From positions 5,597,001-5,661,000 of the forward strand of contig NZ_CP012040.1 in NCBI RefSeq assembly GCF_001050135.1: a DNA stretch of 64,000 nt, given 5' to 3'. The notes beneath the pieces are model-generated. The model was not told the DNA's origin. It made no database searches and was given only the letters and a program-made list of their open reading frames with translations. Below are positions 29,046 to 36,982 of the stretch, piece after piece. The stretch is from Cyclobacterium amurskyense. Its GTDB lineage: Bacteria > Bacteroidota > Bacteroidia > Cytophagales > Cyclobacteriaceae. Numbering within the stretch: position 1 is the stretch's first letter; every line of letters begins with the position of its first letter. The position numbers were made by a program, and so were the translations under genes.

Positions 29046-29960
29046 CTATTTTTTTATTGGATGTTTTTTCGGTGTACTATAACTGGGCACCACTGGTTTG
29101 ATTCCAAAATCATCAGCATATTGCATGGCTGTAACTATATCATTGACTAGAGGGAACTCGATTCCAAAATCAAACAGTTGCTTGAAAATCACAGGGTCAT
29201 CGGTACCGAAATAATTGATACCAATACCTTTTTTATGAAGGCTTTTGGAATAGTTTTGAAATTCCGGGGTAATAGGGCCTTTCAATTGAATAAAATCCGC
29301 TTTCATTGCAATGGTTCCTTCTACATAGTCTAATCCTCCGGATTGCCTTTCCATATTGCAAATCAAGATTTGATCTGATACAGACCTAGCCCCTTTTGCA
29401 GCATCTTCCATTACTGCCATCACTGCCTGGTGGGTTTTGTCCATTTCCAAGATTAGGGCTGCCACCTTCTTCCCTAACGCATACCCACCTTTAAGGTGAA
29501 CATTTAACCATATATTATCCGGCATCATTTCCAAAACCTCTCTTAAAACAGGTACTTTTGTCCCTGCAAATGCCTCGTCTTTCCAACTTCCTGCATCCAA
29601 ACTTCTAATTTCCTTTGAATCCATCAAGGCTACTTCCCCACTTCCGTTGGTGGTTCTGTCCAAGGTCCCATCATGCATAATTATAAGTGCAGAATCCCTG
29701 CTAAACTGAACATCAAATTCAATCATCTGAGCACCCGAGGCAATGGATTGTTCAAATGCCGGAATGGTATTTTCAGGATGACTAGTCATGGCTCCCCTGT
29801 GCGCACAAAAGCCTTTGCTCGGCATTTCTACATTTTGGGCCATGGAATTTTGGAGCAGGGTTACACTCATCAATAATAATAGAATGATAAGTGCTGAAAT
29901 ACCTTTTCCACTAACTGCATTAATAGAAATCCTGTTAATAATTGAACTTTGTAATGGCAT
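29046..29960 (-). CDS. Secreted glycerophosphodiester phosphodiesterase (GDPD)
   Basis: A 304-residue GDPD-family enzyme that should hydrolyse glycerophosphodiesters to glycerol 3-phosphate and an alcohol. A hydrophobic signal segment (about 20-40) ends NSMAQN. The active-site motifs are intact: HRG with His54 and Arg55, PENT at 62-65, EFD with Glu81 and Asp83, and HDGTLDRTTNG from His96. Later barrel strands include NVHLKGGY. The start is uncertain because the N-terminal region ahead of the signal is long. Upstream is a 610-base gap; downstream is the sigma gene on the same strand. With the three PhoD-like enzymes it adds to the phosphodiester theme of this region. Confidence 0.9.
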   Translation of the reverse strand: MPLQSSIINRISINAVSGKGISALIILLLLMSVTLLQNSMAQNVEMPSKGFCAHRGAMTSHPENTIPAFEQSIASGAQMIEFDVQFSRDSALIIMHDGTLDRTTNGSGEVALMDSKEIRSLDAGSWKDEAFAGTKVPVLREVLEMMPDNIWLNVHLKGGYALGKKVAALILEMDKTHQAVMAVMEDAAKGARSVSDQILICNMERQSGGLDYVEGTIAMKADFIQLKGPITPEFQNYSKSLHKKGIGINYFGTDDPVIFKQLFDFGIEFPLVNDIVTAMQYADDFGIKPVVPSYSTPKKHPIKK

Positions 29961-30150
29961 GTTTTCTTCTGATGAATTTAATCAAATTTCTTGTTTGCGA
30001 TCAATTAACAAGGTAATTCCCTTTTCCGGAAATTTCAAACCATTAGTCCTAGTAATAAAGCCCCAAATCAAATTGATAACAGGAATTTGACAATTATTTA
30101 AACAGGATTAAGGAATTTGAGCTTGTTTTATGATTTCAACCCAAATGGAG

Positions 30151-30199
30151 CGGATTTGTCAGTATTGCTGCATAAAAGGCAACAATACTGACAAATCCG
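30151..30199. promoter_or_regulatory. Long perfect inverted repeat upstream of GDPD
   Basis: Two perfect 17-base arms, CGGATTTGTCAGTATTG (30151-30167) and its complement (30183-30199), flank a 15-base loop. It lies about 190 bases before the GDPD start. There is no T-run on either side. It could be an RNA hairpin in the GDPD leader, a two-sided terminator, or a protein-binding site. The rest of the 29961-30340 gap shows nothing further. Confidence 0.5.
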
Positions 30200-30340
30200 T
30201 GATATACTTGTTAATTCCCCAAATGGCTATGAGCCATGAGTAGGTTATTACGACCCGTTGGACCTAATGATCCAAAAAAATAGATAAGTAACTTTTTGAA
30301 TTAATTCCATCACATAACCGAAGCGCTAATACAAATCTCA

Positions 30341-30574
30341 AGTTTAATTTAACCCGAAATATGCAATAGACAATCTATTACGTGCTGAAATCGCTTCAAA
30401 ATCAGCCACTTCGTTGCTGTTTTCAATTTCACCATAGCGGTGCTATGCTAAAATATCCAAACAGCCTGATTTCCTTGCGATTGCAACACTTCCCGTAAAC
30501 ACGGGACAGGCTTCACCCCTGACTATTGTCAGGACGGAGAAATCCTATTACATAATCCGGGTTTAAAATAAACT
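30341..30574 (-). repeat. Palindromic intergenic repeat, copy 2 (inverted orientation)
   Basis: About 234 bases in the opposite orientation to copies 1, 3 and 4. The outer arms AGTTTAATTTAACCCG (30341-30356) and CGGGTTTAAAATAAACT (30558-30574) are almost complementary. The conserved core on the minus strand includes ATAGCACCGCTATGGTG and AGCAACGAAGTGGCTGATTT. This copy carries an extra insert with two small hairpins, CCCGTAAACACGGG (30492-30505) and CCTGACTATTGTCAGG (30517-30532 approximately). Its end abuts the uxuA stop codon. Confidence 0.85.
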
Positions 30575-31727
30575 ACCTATCCAAACCTTTTTCCAAACCC
30601 CTCAGCTCTGCCAAGCCTTTTAATCGTCCTATTGCAGAATAACCTGGATTTGTTTGCTTGTCGAGGTCATCTAAAAGCTGATGACCATGGTCAGGTCTGT
30701 AAATGATAGGGGTATTTCGCTTATTATTCAACCTAATTAATTGTTGCATAATAGAAACCATATCTACATCTCCATCCAAATGTTCCGCTTCATAAAAATC
30801 TCCCCTATTGTTCCTTTTAACATTTCTAAGGTGTGCAAAATGAACCCTTTCTCCAACCTTAGCCAAAATATCCGGTAGATCGTTGTGTGCTCCCGCACCT
30901 AGAGATCCGGTACAAAAACAGACACCGTTGAAAGATTCCGGAACTTTATCCAGAATGTACAATAGGTCCTCATCATTAGAAGCGATCCTTGGTAAACCCA
31001 ATATTGGAAATGGAGGATCATCAGGATGAATGGTCATCGTAATCCCTTCTTCTTCACAGATCTGCTGAATGGACTTTAGAAAGTAAACCAGATTATCTCT
31101 AAGTCCATCTTTCCCTATTTCCTTATAAATAGCAATACTATTCATAAGGTCTTCTTTTGTCATGCTCTTTTCAGTGGGCACACCCATGAGAATGATATCG
31201 GAAAGCTCCTTTTTCCTTTCTTCATTCATGTAAACCCACCTTTGCTTTGCTAACTCGACTACTTCATCGGAGTAGAAGCAGAAAGCATTTTTTCTTTGCA
31301 ATATATACTGGTCAAAACTTGCCAAATCTGCCCAATCAAAATAAAGCGCTTTGGCTCCATTTTGAAGAACAAAAGAAAGGTCTGTTCTAGTCCAATCTAA
31401 AACGGGCATGAAATTATAGCACACAAGCTTTAGACCTGCCTTAGAAAGATTTTTTAATGTTGTCCTATAATTATCAAGGTATTTTTCACTTGCATCACTC
31501 CTTGTTTTTATGGCTTCATGAACAGGAACAGACTCTACTATGGACCATTTTAATCCTGAAGCTTCTATCAAGGATTTCCTTTCTAAAATCTCTTCCAATG
31601 GCCACACTTCTCCATGAGGAATATAATGTAAGGCAGAAACTACATCTGTAGCTCCTGCCTGTAAAATATCCTGAAGACTTACTGAATCATTGGGACCAAA
31701 CCAACGCCAGCTTTGAATTAATGACAT
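30573..31727 (-). CDS. uxuA: Mannonate dehydratase
   Basis: A 384-residue UxuA. It dehydrates D-mannonate to 2-keto-3-deoxy-D-gluconate in the cytosolic hexuronate pathway. The N-terminus (WRWFGPNDSVSLQDILQAGA; HYIPHGEVW) and the metal-site region (CFCTGSLGAGAHNDLP; HPDDPP; YRPDHGHQ) match the family. It is the last gene of a four-gene minus-strand operon, 21 bases after the Gfo/Idh gene. No fructuronate reductase (uxuB) or uronate isomerase (uxaC) is in the window, so mannonate must come from elsewhere or be produced by a neighbouring oxidoreductase. A repeat element begins at its stop codon and may act as the 3' end of the operon. Confidence 0.94.
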   Translation of the reverse strand: MSLIQSWRWFGPNDSVSLQDILQAGATDVVSALHYIPHGEVWPLEEILERKSLIEASGLKWSIVESVPVHEAIKTRSDASEKYLDNYRTTLKNLSKAGLKLVCYNFMPVLDWTRTDLSFVLQNGAKALYFDWADLASFDQYILQRKNAFCFYSDEVVELAKQRWVYMNEERKKELSDIILMGVPTEKSMTKEDLMNSIAIYKEIGKDGLRDNLVYFLKSIQQICEEEGITMTIHPDDPPFPILGLPRIASNDEDLLYILDKVPESFNGVCFCTGSLGAGAHNDLPDILAKVGERVHFAHLRNVKRNNRGDFYEAEHLDGDVDMVSIMQQLIRLNNKRNTPIIYRPDHGHQLLDDLDKQTNPGYSAIGRLKGLAELRGLEKGLDR

Positions 31728-31748
31728 AAACTCTTTTAGTGCGAATAT

Positions 31749-33170
31749 TTATAGAATATTTGAAGTACCATAAGGATACCTTTGTGGACGTGATAACATT
31801 GAATTGGCTTCATCGTCATTTTTGAACTTTTCTCTGACAGGATCCCAATACAGTTTCCTCGGAAGTTTCATGGCAATATGGGAAACCAAGCAAGCACTGC
31901 AAGAACGATGCGCCACTTCTACTGGAGCGATGGTTTGCTCTCTGGAGACGATGCAGTCGAGCCAGTTCTTGTGCTGTTCTTCACTTTCATAAAGATGCAC
32001 CTCATCAGGCCCTATTACTGAGCTTAAGATTTTTTGATCACTGGCTTTAAAAGCATCGCTGGCTTTTCCTCCAGGCACAGGATCACTGGCTGTTACTCCC
32101 ACATTTCCACGAGCAACAAAAATCCAACCTTCAGTTCCTTCAAAACGCACTCCATTAGGATAATCACCACTTACTTCCATAATGACATCATTGTCATATT
32201 TGGCTTTTACTTTAAAATCCCCATGCACAGACCATAGCCCTTCGGTGGGAAAGGAAGCTGTCGCTTCAACTTCTATTGGACCCGAATATTCTTTACCCAT
32301 GGCCCAATGTGCTATATCTAAATGATGTGCACCCCATCCTGTGATCATTCCTGCGCCAAACTGTTCACAACGCAACCAACCAGGTCTAGATGTAATATCG
32401 TCCTGAGAATGCACCCTGTCTAAGGTATAAGGTACCCAAGGAGTAGAACCTAACCACATATCATAATTTAGGTTTTTAGGAATAGGCATTTCTGTAGCCG
32501 TTCCTCCTGCCGGATCTCCGGGCAAACCAATAAATATTCTTTCAACTTTCCCTATTCGTCCATTACGCACCAACTCGCAAGCCCTCTTGAATTGTGGCCA
32601 AGGATTTTGTGACCGTTGCTGACTACCCATCTGAAAGACTGCTCCTGTTCTATGGATAGTATCACTTAGCATTCTTCCTTCTTCCACTGTCAAAGAGGTA
32701 GGCTTTTGAAGATAAACGTCTTTACCTGACAAGGCAGCTTCCATGGCTGGCTGTGCATGCCAGTGATCAGGAGTACTTACAATAACTGCATCTAAATCTT
32801 TTCGAGCTATCATTTCTCGAAAATCATCGTAAACTTTCACATCTACATAGTTGGACTTTCCGGTTTTTTTCTCATAAACACCCTCGATCCATTTTTTACC
32901 TTGAGCCCCACGGTTACTATCCACATCTGCAACAGCAATTACCCGGGCAATATCATTCTTCAATGTTTCCGGCAAATCATGTGTCATGGCTATTCTACCA
33001 AAACCTACCTGACCAATATTAATCTTATTACTTGGTGCATTTTTTCCTAAAACTGATGCAGGAACAATGGTGGGAAAACCTGTTACTGCCAAAGAAGCCG
33101 CCAATGCCCCTTTACCTGTTGACTTCATAAAATTCCTTCTGGATTCATTGGTATTTTTAGCGTTTTTCAT
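31749..33170 (-). CDS. Gfo/Idh/MocA-family oxidoreductase with Tat signal
   Basis: A 473-residue NAD(P)-dependent oxidoreductase. A twin-arginine signal (ESRRNFMKS, residues 9-17) and hydrophobic stretch to about 38 precede the Rossmann fold (INIGQVGFGRIA). STPDHWHAQPAMEA and QKPTSLTVEEG (the family EKP motif with Gln) follow, then the C-terminal sugar-binding domain with GWGAHHLDIAHWAMG. The Tat signal suggests export with bound cofactor. It lies between the ThuA-like gene and uxuA in an apparent operon, so its substrate is probably a sugar or sugar acid. The exact reaction is not visible. Confidence 0.9.
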   Translation of the reverse strand: MKNAKNTNESRRNFMKSTGKGALAASLAVTGFPTIVPASVLGKNAPSNKINIGQVGFGRIAMTHDLPETLKNDIARVIAVADVDSNRGAQGKKWIEGVYEKKTGKSNYVDVKVYDDFREMIARKDLDAVIVSTPDHWHAQPAMEAALSGKDVYLQKPTSLTVEEGRMLSDTIHRTGAVFQMGSQQRSQNPWPQFKRACELVRNGRIGKVERIFIGLPGDPAGGTATEMPIPKNLNYDMWLGSTPWVPYTLDRVHSQDDITSRPGWLRCEQFGAGMITGWGAHHLDIAHWAMGKEYSGPIEVEATASFPTEGLWSVHGDFKVKAKYDNDVIMEVSGDYPNGVRFEGTEGWIFVARGNVGVTASDPVPGGKASDAFKASDQKILSSVIGPDEVHLYESEEQHKNWLDCIVSREQTIAPVEVAHRSCSACLVSHIAMKLPRKLYWDPVREKFKNDDEANSMLSRPQRYPYGTSNIL

Positions 33171-33227
33171 AGAAGCACTCTTTATTATTGTTCTATTGTT
33201 AATTGAATATTATTAAAATTACATTCC

Positions 33228-34100
33228 TTATTTAAATTGCACAGGGCTATTCCAGGCCTTAGCGTATGCTTTTGAATAATCTTTTTTTGAAACTCGACTG
33301 GCCACATAATTCATTCCTTGATAAACATGCTTTAAATAAGTAGGATCTTCATAATCCTTTTTATTATGACCCAAAGCAGTTATCCAGGCAACTCCCCCAT
33401 CAAAGTCTTGGTGCCAAACTGCTGGATAATACCTATGAAAAGAAGCTGTTAACTCCTTAACTTTTTCATTTTGTTCATTGTTTAGGGAGGTTAAATCATG
33501 GGCCATTAACACCTTTATTCCTGGGTAAAGCTCCTTCATCAGGTAACATTCATCTTCTTTTTCCCAAATACCAGGCATTCCTTCCATTGAAACATGGCTT
33601 CCATCCAATTTATTAATGGCCAATTTTTGGTATTTTGGATGCCAGACAAACCTGCCTCCAATTAGCATTTTAAACCACTCCCAGTTTCTTTCCGTACCTA
33701 CAACTGAATGTAGCCCTACAATTCCTCCTCCTGATTGAATGTATCTTCTAAAAGCCAATCTTTGTGCATCATTGGTAAAAACCTCATTATTAGTACTTGG
33801 GAAAACCATCAAATCAATAGATTTCAAGTTTTCTTCTGTAAAATAGTTAGGATTATCTGTTACAGTAATATTGAATTTGTATTCAACCGCCATTTTTTCA
33901 AGGCTGGCTACAGCAAAAGGAATATTGTCATGTACAAATCCTTCCCCATTTTTGGTATACACCAGGACGTTCTTGTTTTTCAAATGGTTTTTTGGTGGTT
34001 TTGCAAAAGTATCTGCAGTGCTGGCTCCTATTAACAAGGCTACAAATAATACACTAAACAAGTATTTCAATAATTCAATATTTGTCACGCTATTCAACAT
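33228..34100 (-). CDS. ThuA-like domain protein, exported
   Basis: A 290-residue protein with an N-terminal signal or anchor (hydrophobic about 11-30) and a ThuA-like fold: NVLVYTKNGEGFVHDNIP, DLMVFPSTNNEVF, FRRYIQSGGGIVGLHS, WFKMLIGGRFVWHP, YPAVWHQDFDGGVAWITALGH. ThuA proteins are glutamine-amidotransferase-like and are linked to trehalose and 3-keto-sugar metabolism; the chemistry of most members is uncertain. It sits between the DUF6807 protein and the Gfo/Idh oxidoreductase. In Bacteroidota this pairing with Gfo/Idh is common in sugar-oxidation gene clusters. Confidence 0.87.
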   Translation of the reverse strand: MLNSVTNIELLKYLFSVLFVALLIGASTADTFAKPPKNHLKNKNVLVYTKNGEGFVHDNIPFAVASLEKMAVEYKFNITVTDNPNYFTEENLKSIDLMVFPSTNNEVFTNDAQRLAFRRYIQSGGGIVGLHSVVGTERNWEWFKMLIGGRFVWHPKYQKLAINKLDGSHVSMEGMPGIWEKEDECYLMKELYPGIKVLMAHDLTSLNNEQNEKVKELTASFHRYYPAVWHQDFDGGVAWITALGHNKKDYEDPTYLKHVYQGMNYVASRVSKKDYSKAYAKAWNSPVQFK

Positions 34101-34138
34101 TATGTAATTAAGATTAAGTATTTAATAAAATTAATAGA

Positions 34139-35392
34139 TTAATATATAGTGATGGTGATTTTAGGTTTGTGAGCAAATTGAACCCAGGCGGCTTCCGCAT
34201 CCTCAGAACTTATCTTTTTTGAGGAAACCAAAAAGCGATAATTAAGTTGGTAGGATTTTCCTGCCTCCAAATGCCAATCCATATTTTTAGTTGGTGCAAA
34301 ATTAGCATACATGTCTCCTCTGTCATACATGTCCTCCGGCCAAACCCTCAAAGGTTCCGGATGATTAAAATTAGAAGGATAAGACATCATCACGACTGCA
34401 CCATAGTCCTCATCCAACTCCCCCTGAACAATGCACCATCTGGCCAAACTACCATCGGCCGATTTCCTATCCAAGCCTTCTGATGTAATGACTTCACTAT
34501 TATAACGGTCCCATTTTTCAGTAGTTCGCCATCCTAGACTTCCATACCTGTATTCTTCCAAAACAACGCCCTCATCAGGGGATGTATTTAATACTATATT
34601 TATATCTGCCAGATAGTAATCATTGTCTTTTTCCAATGCAAAGATCCGAGTACCTTGTACCTCTGTCATGGCTACCTCAGGCACCTCTCTGTTCTTTAAA
34701 ACAACATGTTCATGGAGGGCTTTGTAATCAGCAAAAACAGGGCCTGATGTCCTATTAATAAAATTGGCAAACCTCACTGTGCCTTGCCTTTCCTTTAAAT
34801 TCCAAAAATCAATAAGTTCATTTTTATAAGTTACTCTGGTCCACGGGTTCCAAAGTCCATAATGGTGGTAATGGTCAGAAGGTTGAATTCTGGTTAAGGC
34901 CTTCCCTGTTGGCGTCCACATAGGATGTACAAAGCCACTTCGGGCATAAGCACTGTCTATGCCTTCAGGAGGATAGGCCATTCCATTATTGTATTGCCAT
35001 AAATTTTTTCCGTGTTTCTTAATAACCAAACTGTTTTCATTAACCTCTAGGGCTAAAAAATTTGGCGTTTTTTCTGTTTCCGATTTTCTATGCAATTCAA
35101 ATACTCGAACAGGTTTCTCACTATCAGATTGAGGAGCAATCATCCAATAAAGCGTTCTTCCGTTTAAATTGTCTATTTGAAATGGGACTTGAATGGATTT
35201 ACCTGAAGTAATATCTACCAAGCTTAATAAGGTATCTGACAATGGGGTAATTGAGGAAAGATCTACAGATACAGGATAGCTGAATCTGGATATTATATCC
35301 ACATCAACTTTTATTTCAGCTATTTTTTGGGCTACGACTGAAAATGACATTGAAAAACCTATGATTAGACAAATGAGTCCTTTAAATTTCAT
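34139..35392 (-). CDS. PmoA/DUF6807-family secreted protein
   Basis: A protein of 417 residues from the preferred start at 35392 (MKFKGLICLI). The longer frame to 35440 puts 16 residues ahead of a good Sec signal ending VVAQ, so the internal start is chosen. It matches the family annotated 'methane oxygenase PmoA'/DUF6807: HPMWTPTGKALTRIQPSDHYHHYGLW, FWNLKERQGTVRF, GSLGWRTTEKWDR and MMSYPSNFNHPEPLRVWPEDM. The methane-oxygenase label is historical and implies nothing here. These proteins are often found with Gfo/Idh oxidoreductases in carbohydrate loci. It is the first gene of the uxuA operon, with a LacI-type operator about 70 bases upstream. Confidence 0.85.
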   Translation of the reverse strand: MKFKGLICLIIGFSMSFSVVAQKIAEIKVDVDIISRFSYPVSVDLSSITPLSDTLLSLVDITSGKSIQVPFQIDNLNGRTLYWMIAPQSDSEKPVRVFELHRKSETEKTPNFLALEVNENSLVIKKHGKNLWQYNNGMAYPPEGIDSAYARSGFVHPMWTPTGKALTRIQPSDHYHHYGLWNPWTRVTYKNELIDFWNLKERQGTVRFANFINRTSGPVFADYKALHEHVVLKNREVPEVAMTEVQGTRIFALEKDNDYYLADINIVLNTSPDEGVVLEEYRYGSLGWRTTEKWDRYNSEVITSEGLDRKSADGSLARWCIVQGELDEDYGAVVMMSYPSNFNHPEPLRVWPEDMYDRGDMYANFAPTKNMDWHLEAGKSYQLNYRFLVSSKKISSEDAEAAWVQFAHKPKITITIY

Positions 35393-35459
35393 TTTTATTT
35401 TTTTTGAAACGATATTACAAAAATCATTTTCCGTAAACATATTAATATATTTATTTCAA

Positions 35460-35473
35460 TACAACCGATTTCA
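35460..35473. promoter_or_regulatory. LacI/GalR-type operator before the DUF6807-uxuA operon
   Basis: TACAACCGATTTCA, whose complement TGAAATCGGTTGTA differs by one base from the site at 35688-35701. It fits the LacI/GalR half-palindrome pattern TGnAAnCGnTTnCA with its central CG, apart from one end base. It lies about 70 bases upstream of the operon's first start codon. Confidence 0.6.
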
Positions 35474-35687
35474 TAAAATTTTATATTCATTTTAACTCAA
35501 AATCTCCTCTTAAAAAATAAATTTCAAACTATTTTGCATTAAAACTACCAAACAATTAAGAGATTTAGCATTTATTATCGCCTTTTACCATATTCAAGCA
35601 ATCTTTTATTTCACAAACAAAGAATAAAATTTCTTTTTAAAGTTTAAAATATTAATTTTCAATAGAAGTACAGTATAATCGATATAT

Positions 35688-35701
35688 TGAAATCGGTTGC
35701 A
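35688..35701. promoter_or_regulatory. LacI/GalR-type operator before the lacI-family gene
   Basis: TGAAATCGGTTGCA matches the LacI/GalR consensus pattern TGnAAnCGnTTnCA at every fixed position. It lies 56 bases before the regulator's start and should mediate autoregulation. The other 14-mer is in opposite orientation at 35460-35473. The intervening 214 bases are AT-rich and hold the two divergent promoters, which I could not place exactly. Confidence 0.65.
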
Positions 35702-35756
35702 TAAATCTTTTATTTTAATTATAATTAGATTTAATTATTGCCCAAGTCACCATTAA

Positions 35757-36779
35757 ATGAATAAGGAAATAACTATTTACGATATTGCAAAGGAGGTAGG
35801 AATGTCTCCTACTACCGTCAGCAGAGCCCTAAGTAACCATCCCCGTGTTAAAGAAAAAACCAGGGGAAAAATCTTGAATGCAGCAAAGATCCTAGGGTAC
35901 CAATCCAACATTTTTGCTTCTAGTCTCCGGAAAAAACGGTCCAGAAGTATTGGCGTAATTATCCCGAAATTAAACAGCCCCTTTCAGTCCTCGGTAATGG
36001 CGGGCATGGAAGAAATAGCCACACAAGCTGGGTATAATCTGGTAATCAGCCAATCTACGGAATCTCTTGAGAAAGAGATTTCCAATGCCAACACCATGTT
36101 TAACAGCCGTGTAGACGGACTCCTCGTTTCAAAAGCTGGTACAACAGACAATATTGAACACTTTGCTCCTTTTTTCAAAAAACAAATCCCTGTGCTTTTC
36201 TTTGATAGAGTACCGGAAAACAACAATTGTACGGGAGTAGTCATCAATAACACTCAAGCCATCTATGATGCAACAAGCCACCTAATAAAACAAGGATGTA
36301 AACGTATTGTACATGTTTTAGGAAATCTTAAAATCAACGTTTATTCCGACCGCTTGAAAGGGTATAAATACGCCCTTTTGGATCATGGATTTGTCTTTGA
36401 AGAAGAAAACATCATCACCAATGACCTTGGTGAAGAATCAGGAGATCGAATTGTTGAAAAAATCATGGAATTAAACCCGCGCCCTGATGGGTTGCTTGTT
36501 TCCAATGATACCTGCGCTGCTAGTTGCTTGATGGCCCTAAAAAAGAAAAAAATAAGGGTTCCTGAGGACATGGCAATTGTTGGCTTTAACAATGACCTGA
36601 TTTCAAGAATGGTGGAACCCAATCTCAGCACGATTAACTACCCCAGTTATCACATGGGTGAAGTGGCTATGAAAAACTTAATTAACCATTTGGATGAGGA
36701 GCACCATGAAATCCTTCAAAAAACAAACACCATAACCCTTAGGCACGAATTAATCATAAGGAAATCCTCAAAGAGATGA
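35757..36779 (+). CDS. LacI/GalR-family transcriptional regulator
   Basis: A 340-residue regulator. The N-terminal helix-turn-helix and hinge are TIYDIAKEVGMSPTTVSRAL and NIFASSLRKKRS (about residues 5-60). A periplasmic-binding-protein-like ligand domain follows (IGVIIPKLNSPFQSSVMAGM; DGLLVSKAG; DRLKGYKYAL; VPEDMAIVGFNND). It should bind a sugar or sugar acid. It is divergent from the DUF6807-ThuA-Gfo/Idh-uxuA operon, and matching operators lie before both, so it very likely controls that operon and itself. Confidence 0.92.
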   Translation: MNKEITIYDIAKEVGMSPTTVSRALSNHPRVKEKTRGKILNAAKILGYQSNIFASSLRKKRSRSIGVIIPKLNSPFQSSVMAGMEEIATQAGYNLVISQSTESLEKEISNANTMFNSRVDGLLVSKAGTTDNIEHFAPFFKKQIPVLFFDRVPENNNCTGVVINNTQAIYDATSHLIKQGCKRIVHVLGNLKINVYSDRLKGYKYALLDHGFVFEEENIITNDLGEESGDRIVEKIMELNPRPDGLLVSNDTCAASCLMALKKKKIRVPEDMAIVGFNNDLISRMVEPNLSTINYPSYHMGEVAMKNLINHLDEEHHEILQKTNTITLRHELIIRKSSKR

Positions 36780-36845
36780 GTTAATCTTTCAATTGCTATC
36801 CAAATCCTCTTACTATATTTAGGTCTAAAATGATTTCTAAGAAAC

Positions 36846-36889
36846 CAAAGCAATACCTAAAGCTAAATTTTGCTTTAGGTATTGCTTTG
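36846..36889. terminator. Bidirectional terminator-like hairpin between convergent genes
   Basis: A perfect 18-base stem (36846-36863 and 36872-36889) with an 8-base loop lies between the lacI-type gene and the convergent S9 peptidase gene. There is no long T-run on either side, so it is an imperfect match to an intrinsic terminator, but its place fits a shared 3' end. Confidence 0.6.
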
Positions 36890-36982
36890 AATGGACAGTA
36901 AACTTCATTTACTATACGTAATCACTTCCTTAGGTATCGGAATAGAATATGAAACCAATTCATAATTCTGGTTTATCTGATT

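Noticed and set aside
34139..35392. Methane oxygenase (PmoA) function implied by the family name
   Set aside because: The protein is secreted, lies in a sugar-acid operon and shares only the renamed DUF6807 family; nothing supports methane oxidation.
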